Part shown: positions 37,782 to 46,406 of the stretch, piece after piece
Position numbering within the stretch: position 1 is the first letter of the stretch
Layout: each line of letters begins with the position of its first letter
Assembly (NCBI GenBank): GCA_947498935.1
Contig: CANMMM010000008.1
Coordinates: 141,077 to 205,076 of the forward strand
Reading direction: 5' to 3'
DNA length: 64,000 nucleotides
From: an uncultured Aquimarina sp.
GTDB lineage: Bacteria > Bacteroidota > Bacteroidia > Flavobacteriales > Flavobacteriaceae
Translations under genes and position numbers: made by a program
The notes under the pieces: model-generated
Database searches by the model: none
Told to the model about the DNA's origin: nothing
What the model saw: the letters and a program-made list of their open reading frames with translations, nothing else

Positions 37782-39644
37782 TTAGCTCGCATCCGATAGT
37801 TTTGCTGCTTTTTTAGAAGTAATCCATTCTGCTACTAATTCTTCTAAGATAGTAAGAGGTACTGCTCCATTGGTAAGTACTACGTCATGAAACTCTCTAA
37901 TATCAAAAGCATTTCCTAATGTAGATTGTGCATGTGTTCTTAATTCCATTATTTTATTCATTCCTATTTTATAGGCTGTAGCTTGACTAGGCATTACGAT
38001 ATGTCTTTCTACCATTTTTATAGCATCACTCTCTGCATTTGGAGTATTATCGGTGTAGTATTTAATCCCTTGTTCTCTAGTCCATTTTTTTAGATGTATT
38101 CCAGTGTCAACTACTAGTCTGCATGCTCTCCATAATTCCATTGCTAAACGTCCAAAATCGGAATAAGGATCGCTATACATTCCTATTTCTTTGGGTAAAT
38201 ACTCATTATAGAGTCCCCACCCTTCTATATAAGCAGTGTACCCTCCGAATTTTCTAAATTTAGGTATATTTTTGAGTTCCTGTGCTATTGAGATTTGCAT
38301 ATGATGCCCTGGTATTCCTTCGTGATATGCCAATGCTTCCATTTGATAGATAGGCATTGCCTCCATATCGTATAAATTCGCATAATAGGTACCTGGGCGT
38401 TTTCCATCTGGTGTACCTTGCTGATAGAATGCTTTTCCAGCACTTTTTTCTCTAAAGGGTTCTACTGCTTTTACGATAATTCCTGCTTTGGGCTTGGTTA
38501 AAAAAAGCTGATCGAGTTTAGACTCCATCGTATCAATCAGTGCTACCGCTTTTTTTAAGTAAGTAGCTTTTCCTTCTTTGTCATTTTTATAATAGAATTG
38601 TTCATCTTCTTTCATGAATTTAAAGAAGTCCTGTAAAGTCCCCTCAAACTGTACTTTATCCTTGATTTGCTCCATTTCTTGGTGAATTCTTGTGACTTCA
38701 TTAAGACCCAGTTGATGGATTTCTTCTGCTGTCATATCAGTAGTCGTAGTACGCTTTAATGCGATGTTGTAAAATGCATTTCCTTTTGGAAATTTCCACA
38801 CCCCATCGTCCATCGTTGCACGTTTTTGTTGATCTTCTAAGACTGCTATTAATCCCTCATAAGCAGGCTTTACAGCATTGATTAATGCTTCAGAAGCTTG
38901 GGTTATTAAACTATCTTTTGCTTTTTGTGCGATGGAAAGTGCCGTAATTTTAGCTGTAAAATCTGCTAATAATGTGCTTTCTTTCTTGGATTGATCAAAA
39001 GGCTTTCCTGTAATGATATTTCTACTATCATTTAATACTTTTTCGAAAACAAATTTTGGTGGAAGAATACCATTTTTTTCTCTAATTTTTAGATTGTTTT
39101 CTAACTGCTTAAATAGCGGCTTAACCCCTGTAAGTCTAGAAATATACGCTGCTGCATCTGATACATCTGCTACGCTATGCATATTAATTAAGAATGCAGG
39201 AATCTCTGCTTGTGCTCCATGCATTTGATTCACTGGGTAATCATACAATCGGTATTGAAAATCATGAATTTTATGCTCTAAATCTTGCTTATACAATTTA
39301 TAACTTAATGTGGTAGCTGGATCTAATTGCGAAAGTTGGATCGAATCTTTAAGATAGGCTAATTGTTTTTTTGCTTTTTCTAAATCTTCTACTTCTTTCT
39401 TAGAAGATATATCATCCCATGCTCCATAATCTTCGGTTTTAATTCCTAAATAGGCTTGTGTCATTGGAGATGCAGCAACTTCTTCTTTAAATTTGGTTTC
39501 GAACCAATCATTAAGTGCCTTAGAATGTGTAGTTACTGATGGTACTGTAGCGGTAGACGCTACTACAGTTTCTTTATTTTTTTTACAGCTTAGCATCATA
39601 GACAATGATGCGAAAAGAGCAAAACGGATGGTGTGAGTAGTCAT
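37782..39644 (-). CDS. DUF885 family lipoprotein, probable metallopeptidase
   Basis: A 620-residue lipoprotein (FALFASLSMMLSC, Cys about residue 20) of the DUF885 family. The defining block ALAYHEGIPGHHMQISIAQEL carries a HExxxHH-type His/Glu cluster expected to bind zinc. Other family blocks are GMYSDPYSDFGRLAMELWRACRLVVDTGIH and PSQATAYKIGMNKIMELR. A periplasmic or surface peptidase role is inferred from the motif and from the neighbouring CocE-type hydrolase gene on the same strand, which starts upstream with a 29-bp gap, so the two are probably one operon for peptide or amide hydrolysis. Confidence 0.85.
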   Translation of the reverse strand: MTTHTIRFALFASLSMMLSCKKNKETVVASTATVPSVTTHSKALNDWFETKFKEEVAASPMTQAYLGIKTEDYGAWDDISSKKEVEDLEKAKKQLAYLKDSIQLSQLDPATTLSYKLYKQDLEHKIHDFQYRLYDYPVNQMHGAQAEIPAFLINMHSVADVSDAAAYISRLTGVKPLFKQLENNLKIREKNGILPPKFVFEKVLNDSRNIITGKPFDQSKKESTLLADFTAKITALSIAQKAKDSLITQASEALINAVKPAYEGLIAVLEDQQKRATMDDGVWKFPKGNAFYNIALKRTTTTDMTAEEIHQLGLNEVTRIHQEMEQIKDKVQFEGTLQDFFKFMKEDEQFYYKNDKEGKATYLKKAVALIDTMESKLDQLFLTKPKAGIIVKAVEPFREKSAGKAFYQQGTPDGKRPGTYYANLYDMEAMPIYQMEALAYHEGIPGHHMQISIAQELKNIPKFRKFGGYTAYIEGWGLYNEYLPKEIGMYSDPYSDFGRLAMELWRACRLVVDTGIHLKKWTREQGIKYYTDNTPNAESDAIKMVERHIVMPSQATAYKIGMNKIMELRTHAQSTLGNAFDIREFHDVVLTNGAVPLTILEELVAEWITSKKAAKLSDAS

Positions 39645-39673
39645 ATATTGAGTGTTTAAACGTTAGTTTTACT

Positions 39674-41557
39674 TTATTTTAATACCTGTACTTCTATGAA
39701 AGAATCATTGAATATACTATGGGTTTGCTTTTGAAAATCTTCGGTCTTTGCTTTAAAAATATTAGGTACAAACGTCTGTGGATTACGGTCTATAAGCGGA
39801 AACCATGTACTTTGTAACTGTACTTGTAATTTATGTCCTTTTTTAAAGGTATGGTGTATATCTTGTAATTTGATGCTTACTGCTGTCTTTTTATTAGGAA
39901 TAAATGGCATTGGTGTGCTAAAATCTTCTCTAAATCGTCCCCTCATCACTTCGCTTCTTACCATCATATGATAATTAGACATTTTTAAATAAGGCTGTGT
40001 TTCTTCTGTGTCTACAGCATCTGTTGGATACACATCTACTAATTTTACCACCCAATCTGCATCACTTCCTGTAGTTGCTACATTTAGGTGCGCTAGTACT
40101 GATCCTGAGAGTGTAACATCTTCTTCTAATATTGGAGTTTCGTATACCAATACATCGGGTCTACGTGCTGCAAAACGCTGATCGTCTGTCATGTATTTTC
40201 GAGGTGTAAATACCACTTTAATATCTTCGGAGTACGGCACTGGTTTCATCGGATCACTTACGAAATCAATAGCGCCCGAAGTTGGCGTTTCTATAAGTTT
40301 ATGATCAGATAAATACCATTTTTTTTGCGCTGTTTGTGCTGGTGGCCAACTATCGAAGGTATTCCACTCTTTTTTGCCTGTATCAAAAATTCGTATTTCT
40401 GGTAATCCTGTGTTTTTAGTTCCTGATCCTTTTAGAAAATGATTAAAAAATGGCGTTTCTACATTTTTTTGAAAATCAAGTGATAGATCGTCTCCAAAAT
40501 ATACGTTTCCTATTGCCTGTCGCTTTTTTTTGCGTACCCAATCACCATGACTCCAAGGGCCAAAGACCATCGTATTATAATTTGTGCTATTCTTTTCTAT
40601 GGCTTTATAGGTTTCAAACGGACCGTATAAATCCTCTGCATCGAACAGCCCTCCTACGACCATTACAGCGGGTTTTATATTTTTCAGGTGCTGGATGATT
40701 CCTCTTTTTTGCCAAAATGCATCGTAATTTGGGTGTTCTTTGAGCTGTGTCCAAAAAACATTATCTGCTTTATAATACGTATCTAGATTGCTTAGCGATC
40801 CTTGGTCTAAGAAAAACTGATATTGGTCTTGTGTGGGTAATTCTGGAAATTCATACCAACTCTCTGAGACGGGTTTTGTTTTTTCATAGCCAAATAATGC
40901 AGTGGCTTTCCAATAACTCAATAAATACGCTCCATTATGATGAAAATCATCAAAGAAAAAATCGCCAATACATGCTTGTGGGGATACTGCTTTAAGTGCT
41001 GGATGCGCATCTAATAATGAATAGGTCGCATAGAAACCTGGATATGAGATGCCCCACACCCCTACTTTTCCATTATTATTAGGAACATTCGTAACTAACC
41101 ACTCTATCGTATCATAGGTATCACTAGATTCATCAAACTGTTTTCCTGATTTATTAGGAATATAAGGTCGCATATTATCATACACGCCTTCACTCATCCA
41201 GCGCCCTCGTACATCTTGATACACAAAAATATTTCCTTCCTGCATCAAAAACTCATTAGGCCCCACCTTTACTGGAAATTGGTCTGCTCCATAAGGGCGC
41301 GAACTATAAGGGGTTCGCTGCATAATAATAGGATAGGTTTTACTTGTATCCTTTGGGGAGTAAATAGTGGTATGCAAGTGTACCCCGTCTCTCATTTCTA
41401 TAGCAATTTCTTGCTTTGTATAATGCTTTTGTACTCTGTAATCTTGTTGGTTAGTGACATCTCCTGTATCTGTATGTAGTATTTTTTTTTCTTTCTTGAT
41501 ACAAGCTGTAACTACTAAAAAAATACTGGCAGCACTAATAAAAAGTAATCTATTCAA
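39674..41557 (-). CDS. CocE/NonD-family (X-Pro dipeptidyl-peptidase S15-like) hydrolase lipoprotein
   Basis: A 627-residue lipoprotein (LLFISAASIFLVVTAC, Cys about residue 19). Alpha/beta-hydrolase catalytic elements: nucleophile elbow GVWGISYPGFYAT, acid region VVGGLFDAEDLYGPFE, catalytic His in FGPWSHGDWV. A C-terminal jelly-roll (VTLSGSVLAHLNVATTGSDADWVVKLVDVYP) is typical of the CocE/NonD and X-Pro dipeptidyl-peptidase group. Substrates in the family range from Xaa-Pro peptides to acylated antibiotics; none is shown here. The start is a TTG; no ATG lies between it and the signal peptide. It precedes the DUF885 gene by 29 bp. Confidence 0.88.
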   Translation of the reverse strand: MNRLLFISAASIFLVVTACIKKEKKILHTDTGDVTNQQDYRVQKHYTKQEIAIEMRDGVHLHTTIYSPKDTSKTYPIIMQRTPYSSRPYGADQFPVKVGPNEFLMQEGNIFVYQDVRGRWMSEGVYDNMRPYIPNKSGKQFDESSDTYDTIEWLVTNVPNNNGKVGVWGISYPGFYATYSLLDAHPALKAVSPQACIGDFFFDDFHHNGAYLLSYWKATALFGYEKTKPVSESWYEFPELPTQDQYQFFLDQGSLSNLDTYYKADNVFWTQLKEHPNYDAFWQKRGIIQHLKNIKPAVMVVGGLFDAEDLYGPFETYKAIEKNSTNYNTMVFGPWSHGDWVRKKKRQAIGNVYFGDDLSLDFQKNVETPFFNHFLKGSGTKNTGLPEIRIFDTGKKEWNTFDSWPPAQTAQKKWYLSDHKLIETPTSGAIDFVSDPMKPVPYSEDIKVVFTPRKYMTDDQRFAARRPDVLVYETPILEEDVTLSGSVLAHLNVATTGSDADWVVKLVDVYPTDAVDTEETQPYLKMSNYHMMVRSEVMRGRFREDFSTPMPFIPNKKTAVSIKLQDIHHTFKKGHKLQVQLQSTWFPLIDRNPQTFVPNIFKAKTEDFQKQTHSIFNDSFIEVQVLK

Positions 41558-41590
41558 TGGTAATTCTTCTAATTTGTTAATCTAATCAAT

Positions 41591-41750
41591 GACTTGGTTT
41601 ACACTTTTTTATGTTTGCTATAAATACGATCTTTTACACCCAAATTTTGCTTTTTTTTAGTTTTCGAGCGCTGTTATGCAGCAAAAAAACACTGTATTTG
41701 ATCATAAAATCTTCACTTTTCGCTAACATCGAAAAAGTTTAAACCATTTC
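41591..41750 (+). mobile_element. Family B element, copy B7 (full length, 160 bp)
   Basis: Ends GACTTGGTTTACACTTTTTT and AAAAAGTTTAAACCATTTC. Interior GCTATAAATACGATCTTTTA, TTTCGAGCGCTGTTATGCAG and ATTTGATCATAAAATC. AAT flanks both sides (3-bp duplication). It lies just upstream of the CocE-type gene start and may contain or disturb its promoter. Confidence 0.85.
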
Positions 41751-41922
41751 AATATAAAGAATAGAAATGTGGGTTGAAACGCTTTAAGGAGACTTTAACA
41801 ATATTGCAGAAATAACCCCAAAAAAATAGGGAATATACAACCAAAGTTATTTTTTGAATCTATTTTAGATCATATCATCAATGTTTATATGCTTTTGTAT
41901 GCCTAAACAATGGATATGAATT

Positions 41923-42010
41923 TGCGTTAGGGATAGGAGCGGCATCCTTTTGGTAGCACCTTAGTGCTGCCAAAAGATATAGCGGATAGCCCGACCCTTG
42001 GGGAACGCCC
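41923..42010 (-). repeat. Family A repeat, copy A6 (subfamily 1, variant hairpin)
   Basis: TGCGTTAGGGATAGGAGCGG at the left and GATAGCCCGACCCTTGGGGA then ACGCCC at the right. The hairpin is CCTTTTGGTAGCAC/GTGCTGCCAAAAG instead of poly-T/poly-A, i.e. a different stem sequence with pairing kept. It is 35 bp after the dsbD stop, co-oriented with dsbD. Confidence 0.9.
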
Positions 42011-42045
42011 TTATTGGGTTTATAAATTAACACTTTAGTATATCA

Positions 42046-44031
42046 CTACTTCTTAAAATTCTGCAACCCTTTTTCTAACCAATCGATATACACTTGTTCA
42101 TCGGGTGTATAGGCGATAGTGGTGTTCAGAAGATGCATTTCAGCATCTAGTAGTACATAAAATGGTTGTGAATTATTTTGGAAGTTGACCGTTTGAAAAG
42201 TTGCCCATTTATCACCTACAGTGCGAATAGATTTAACAGCACCGCTTTTTTTCAGGAACTGAAACTGTGCTTCTGTAGGTAATTGCTCGCGATCATCTAC
42301 ATATAGCGAGATTAACACATATTTATTTTTAAGCAACTGCATTACTTGTGGATGGCTCCACACCTGCTCTTCCATTTTTCTGCAGTTTACACATGCCCAG
42401 CCTGTAAAATCGATCATAATCGGTTTGTTTGCGGCTTTGGCTGCTGCTACTCCTGCCTCGAAATCTGTATACGCATTCAAGCCCAGAGGCCCGTGTGCTT
42501 CTTTCTCATAAATACTATAAAATAATGGTGGCGGGAAACCACTTAATAATTTAAGATTGGCAAATACGGTATTGCTCAATCCCGGAAGCAGGTAGATCAC
42601 AAATGCGATCGTAAGAATCCCTAAGCCTTGCCTACTTTTGCTCAATTTCTGAAGCGGGCTATCGTGTGGGAACTTGATTTTACCGAATAAATACAATGCC
42701 AGTCCGATACCGATGAAAATCCAGATACCGATAAAAATTTCTCTTTTTAAGAATCCCCAATGTGCTACTAAATCTGCATTGGACAGGAATTTAAACGCGA
42801 GTGCGAGTTCTATAAATCCTAGTACTACTTTTACTGCATTGAGCCATCCCCCACTTTTAGGTAATGAGTTGAGCCAATTCGGAAACAGCGCAAATAACCC
42901 AAATGGCAGCGCTAGGGCTAATCCAAATCCTCCCATACCAAAACTCAGTTGCATCGCTCCTCCATTACTACTTAAAGACCCTCCTAGAAGCGATCCTAAA
43001 ATGGGGCCTGTGCATGAAAAAGAAACCAATGCTAGTGTTAACGCCATAAAGAATACGCCTACTATTCCTCCTACACTCGTAGCCTTGCTATCCATTTTTG
43101 TACTCCAAGAGGCAGGTAATGTGATCTCGAAATACCCAAAAAAGGAAATCGCAAAAACAATAAAAATCACAAAGAATACCACATTGAGCACTACATTGGT
43201 AGAAATGGTATTTAAAATCTCTGGATCTAAGGAATCTAGTAAATGAAATGGTAAACTGAGTAGAATATAAATGGTAAAGATAAAGAACCCATACAATAAT
43301 GCATTGACAAGTCCTTTTTGTCTATTCTTAGCTCCTTTGGTAAAAAAAGATACGGTAAGCGGAATCATAGGGAATACGCATGGGGTTAACAATGCGATCA
43401 ATCCTCCTAGGAATCCTAGTATAAAAATCTTTATATAACTCTGATCCTTTACGGTTTCTTTAGGGAATTGCTCCCATCCTTTAATCCCCGCATTAAGCGC
43501 TTGGGATTGTTGTGTATCTGTACCTGTTAGCTTGGTGGCATCTCCTATATCTTCTGTAACCTGCCCTGATAGCGCTATGTCAAATGTGGTGATATCTGGT
43601 GCTAAGCATTTTTCATCATCGCAGAGTCCGTAATACACCTCAGCTTTAATGGTACTCACGGAAGGATCTAGTCGTTTGATTTGCTGTGTGAATGTTACTT
43701 TTTCTTCGAAGTATTTGATCTCCATCTCAAACACTTTATCATATTTCTGAATACCGTCAGGTTCTGTCGTAGCTCCGATGAGTTCAAAAGCTTTGGCTTC
43801 ATTATAGAATGTAAACTCTGTGGCTGTAGGTGCTATTTCTTCGGTTTCTACCTCTTGCTGCGAATACAAGTGCCACCCTTTTTCTAAAGTAGCTTCAAAA
43901 GACAAGGTATATGCATCGGTCGCTGTTTCCTGTACCGCTACCTTCCATTGTATAGGATTGAATTCTTGTCCGAATGTGGTTATAGCAACTAATAGTGCTA
44001 TTAGTATCAAAATACGCTTCTTCTGCTTCAT
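42046..44031 (-). CDS. dsbD: Thiol:disulfide interchange protein DsbD
   Basis: A 661-residue inner-membrane protein passing electrons from cytoplasmic thioredoxin to the periplasm. Signal peptide KRILILIALLVAITTFGQ. The DsbD-N/DsbC-like domain (about 25-150) has the Cys pair YGLCDDEKCLAPD. The eight-helix domain carries LLTPCVFPMIPLTVSFF and SFSCTGPILGSLLGG (the two membrane cysteines). The C-terminal thioredoxin domain has WACVNCRKME (CVNC). The ATG shares one base with the tilS stop (TGATG), so translation is coupled; an adjacent TTG upstream is not needed. Family A copy A6 follows the stop. Confidence 0.94.
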   Translation of the reverse strand: MKQKKRILILIALLVAITTFGQEFNPIQWKVAVQETATDAYTLSFEATLEKGWHLYSQQEVETEEIAPTATEFTFYNEAKAFELIGATTEPDGIQKYDKVFEMEIKYFEEKVTFTQQIKRLDPSVSTIKAEVYYGLCDDEKCLAPDITTFDIALSGQVTEDIGDATKLTGTDTQQSQALNAGIKGWEQFPKETVKDQSYIKIFILGFLGGLIALLTPCVFPMIPLTVSFFTKGAKNRQKGLVNALLYGFFIFTIYILLSLPFHLLDSLDPEILNTISTNVVLNVVFFVIFIVFAISFFGYFEITLPASWSTKMDSKATSVGGIVGVFFMALTLALVSFSCTGPILGSLLGGSLSSNGGAMQLSFGMGGFGLALALPFGLFALFPNWLNSLPKSGGWLNAVKVVLGFIELALAFKFLSNADLVAHWGFLKREIFIGIWIFIGIGLALYLFGKIKFPHDSPLQKLSKSRQGLGILTIAFVIYLLPGLSNTVFANLKLLSGFPPPLFYSIYEKEAHGPLGLNAYTDFEAGVAAAKAANKPIMIDFTGWACVNCRKMEEQVWSHPQVMQLLKNKYVLISLYVDDREQLPTEAQFQFLKKSGAVKSIRTVGDKWATFQTVNFQNNSQPFYVLLDAEMHLLNTTIAYTPDEQVYIDWLEKGLQNFKK

Positions 44032-45344
44032 CAAGTAATCGTTACTTTTAATAGTTGTTTTGTTCTAGGGGTAATTCTAAATCTATGGTCTGCTCTATAA
44101 TTGATCACCCATACGATCGCATCACCTGCGCATAATACCCAAACGCGTTCTTTGGCTAGTAATGACAGCTTTTCATCTTTAAAAAATTTACTCAGCTTCT
44201 TTTTTCCATGCATCCCCAGCGGGTAAAAATAGTCGCCTTCTTTCCATTTTCTTACTACCAATGGATATTTTAACTTTTCTTTATCAACATAAATAGTCGT
44301 TAGGTTTTTGTCTCCCAATTGCTTTACAGCTTTTAATTTTAAAACGCCAAAAGGCACTAAGATCGTATCCTCGCCCTCTGGTAAGCTGTATGTACGATCA
44401 TCTACTTTGGGTTTTAATGGACTGAGTAGTAAATCCGTTCTATCTTTTAGCAATCGGTGCGTAGCCGAAAATACTTGCTTTCCAGACTGTGCTTCTAATA
44501 ACTGATACACATCATTCCAAGCAGTAAACCCATACTCTTTTAACAGAAAATAAAGATAGGTTTTTGGGTTTTGATACTGTATTAGTTTAGGAATTGGAAT
44601 TTTAATAATGTCTAATTCCTGAAATTCAAACAACTCATCCCGTACACGTGCTACCTGATCTTGCACAAAGAGATTGACCTGTTTTACATGTGTTAAAGTA
44701 GTTTCAAAATTTTGTAAAAAACTAGGTGTGATGGTTTTTAACACTGGAATGACCTCGTGCCGCAACTTATTCCGCAGATACTTCGTACTTTTATTACTAC
44801 TATCTTCTCTCCACTGGATGCCATGATCCTCTGCATAACTGCGTATTTGTGCTCTAGAAAAAGGTAATAATGGGCGTATATACGTAGCATTTACCTCTGG
44901 GATCCCTGCTAATCCTTCGATACCAGTACCCCTAGAAACATTGATCAAAAATGTCTCTAGATTATCATCGCTATGATGTGCTGTTAGTACATAATCATAT
45001 CCATGTGTATGCACTACTTCCTGAAACCAATCATAGCGCAAGGCTCTGGCTGCCATCTGTATCGATACTTTTTCTGCAGCAGCATAGGCAGCTGTATCCA
45101 TATGTTTTGTATGTATCGCACAACCTAATTGGATAGCCAATTCAGTAACGAACGCTTCATCGCCATCACTTTCTGCTGCTCGTAGATTAAAATTACAATG
45201 TGCCAATCCTATAGATACATCTAACTTGTGGCATAGTCTACTTAATACCACACTATCCAATCCACCACTACAGGCTATCAGTAATTTTCCGCGTTTCAAG
45301 AATGCGAATTGTTGTTCAATGTGTGTTTTAAATGCTGCAAACAC
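44031..45344 (-). CDS. tilS: tRNA(Ile)-lysidine synthase
   Basis: Adds lysine to C34 of tRNA-Ile(CAU), needed to read AUA. About 437 residues with the PP-loop ATPase motif ACSGGLDSVVLSRL (SGGLDS at 26-31), AHCNFNLRAAESDGDEAFV, LTAHHSDDNLETFLINVSRGTGIEGLAGIP and REDSSNKSTKYLRNKLRHEVIP, and a C-terminal lobe with YPLGMHGKKKLSKFFKDEKLS. I start at a GTG giving (M)FAAFKTHIEQQFAFLK, which matches how TilS proteins begin. The longer frame from a TTG at 45422 would run across a good promoter. dsbD follows with a one-base overlap. Confidence 0.92.
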   Translation of the reverse strand: MFAAFKTHIEQQFAFLKRGKLLIACSGGLDSVVLSRLCHKLDVSIGLAHCNFNLRAAESDGDEAFVTELAIQLGCAIHTKHMDTAAYAAAEKVSIQMAARALRYDWFQEVVHTHGYDYVLTAHHSDDNLETFLINVSRGTGIEGLAGIPEVNATYIRPLLPFSRAQIRSYAEDHGIQWREDSSNKSTKYLRNKLRHEVIPVLKTITPSFLQNFETTLTHVKQVNLFVQDQVARVRDELFEFQELDIIKIPIPKLIQYQNPKTYLYFLLKEYGFTAWNDVYQLLEAQSGKQVFSATHRLLKDRTDLLLSPLKPKVDDRTYSLPEGEDTILVPFGVLKLKAVKQLGDKNLTTIYVDKEKLKYPLVVRKWKEGDYFYPLGMHGKKKLSKFFKDEKLSLLAKERVWVLCAGDAIVWVINYRADHRFRITPRTKQLLKVTIT

Positions 45345-45375
45345 TCTTTTAGGGACTTTTTTGAATTTCGTATTC

Positions 45376-45405
45376 CAAAGATACGATTTTGCTGCACTAG
45401 CACAA
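45376..45405 (-). promoter_or_regulatory. tilS-dsbD promoter
   Basis: On the minus strand TTG, 19-20 bases, then TATCTTTG (45383-45376) matches the Bacteroidota -33/-7 arrangement. Transcription would start about 25 bp before the GTG at 45344, which supports that start codon. Confidence 0.6.
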
Positions 45406-45504
45406 CTATAACAGAAAACCAATTCATTTTATTGATTATCAATATTTTAACACAAAAAATCCATTTTTTTCGTACTTTTAGAAGACTAATCAAATCCTTA
45501 ACGT

Positions 45505-46206
45505 ATGAATAAGTCTACAAGTACCCCACGCAATACCATCAATTATCAAAAACTCAATTTCGATAAAAAAGTACTTTCTGTTGTATCTCATCTAAAGCCT
45601 TATGTGCAACACAGAATTGATCTAGCAGAACATAAAGGCATCATTCCTCGTAATATGTATTGCTCTGGAGGCATTATAGACGATGCCATTATACAATTAT
45701 ACACTACTCCAGCATTCGCCTTAGATACCAACTTACTTACTATAGAACTTAATCTATTTAGGATTGTAGATCAATTAATTGATGAGCTATGTACTTCCGA
45801 GCACTGGCATACATCGTGCATCAGTACCAATGATTGCTTACATCAAGAATTGCGCAAATTAGAGGAAAAATTCGCCTATACCGTAGATAATAGTGTAGTG
45901 ATGAACGAAGAATTAAACGACATCTCGTATCATCAACAGACCGCTAAAAACAATTCCTATAGTATTAATGATTCAGAAAACACATTACTCAATATCGCTG
46001 CATCTCGCACAACGACCAAAGATGCTTCTCAACAGATTGATCATTTTAATCATTGGTTACCAGAAGAAACAACAAAAATCATTCACCTCTTTATTTTCGG
46101 AAAATTGAATTACAAAGAAATCGCTTATATAAAAGATATGAGTCCCGAAGCCGTAAAGGAGATCATACTTAGTGTTCGAAAAAAATTCCGCAAACACCTA
46201 ACATAG
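45505..46206 (+). CDS. Sigma-70 region-4-like DNA-binding protein
   Basis: A 233-residue cytoplasmic protein. The C-terminal 50 residues (HLFIFGKLNYKEIAYIKDMSPEAVKEIILSVRKKFRKHL) form a sigma-70 region-4-type helix-turn-helix as in ECF sigma factors. The N-terminal two thirds (helical, with LSVVSHLKPYVQHRIDLAE and IDDAIIQLYTTPAFALDTNLLTIELNLFRIVDQLIDE) resemble no classic region 2, though the position would suit one. It may be a diverged sigma-like regulator. TACTTTTA about 25 bp upstream is one mismatch from TAnnTTTG. It stands alone, divergent from tilS; A7 and a large terminator follow. Confidence 0.65.
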   Translation: MNKSTSTPRNTINYQKLNFDKKVLSVVSHLKPYVQHRIDLAEHKGIIPRNMYCSGGIIDDAIIQLYTTPAFALDTNLLTIELNLFRIVDQLIDELCTSEHWHTSCISTNDCLHQELRKLEEKFAYTVDNSVVMNEELNDISYHQQTAKNNSYSINDSENTLLNIAASRTTTKDASQQIDHFNHWLPEETTKIIHLFIFGKLNYKEIAYIKDMSPEAVKEIILSVRKKFRKHLT

Positions 46207-46246
46207 TACCTACGCTATTTTCATTTTTTAAGCATGATCAATATGA

Positions 46247-46334
46247 GGGCGTTACCCAAGGGTCGGGCTATCCACTATATCTTTTTTGGTTTTTCAGAAA
46301 ACCAAAAAAGGATGCCGCTGCTATCCCTAACGCA
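46247..46334 (+). repeat. Family A repeat, copy A7 (subfamily 1)
   Basis: GGGCGTTACCCAAGGGTCGG then GCTATCCAC at the left; GGATGCCGCTGCTATCCCTA then ACGCA at the right; CTTTTTTGGTTTT/AAAACCAAAAAAG hairpin. It starts 40 bp after the sigma-like gene stop (co-oriented) and abuts, with no spacer, the 27-bp-arm terminator. Confidence 0.92.
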
Positions 46335-46389
46335 TATAAAACCGCATGCCCAAAAGAATATCATATTCTTTTGGGCATGCGGTTTTATA
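46335..46389. terminator. Perfect 27-bp-arm bidirectional terminator
   Basis: The arms 46335-46361 and 46363-46389 are exact reverse complements around a single base. The outer TATAAAA/TTTTATA and the GC-rich CCGCATGCCC/GGGCATGCGG core suit termination from both sides, between the sigma-like gene and pabB (convergent). Confidence 0.85.
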
Positions 46390-46406
46390 AATTCTTAAGA
46401 AATTAA

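Noticed and set aside
42674..43246. 190-codon frame opposite dsbD
   Set aside because: Antisense of the DsbD membrane domain; no independent signals.
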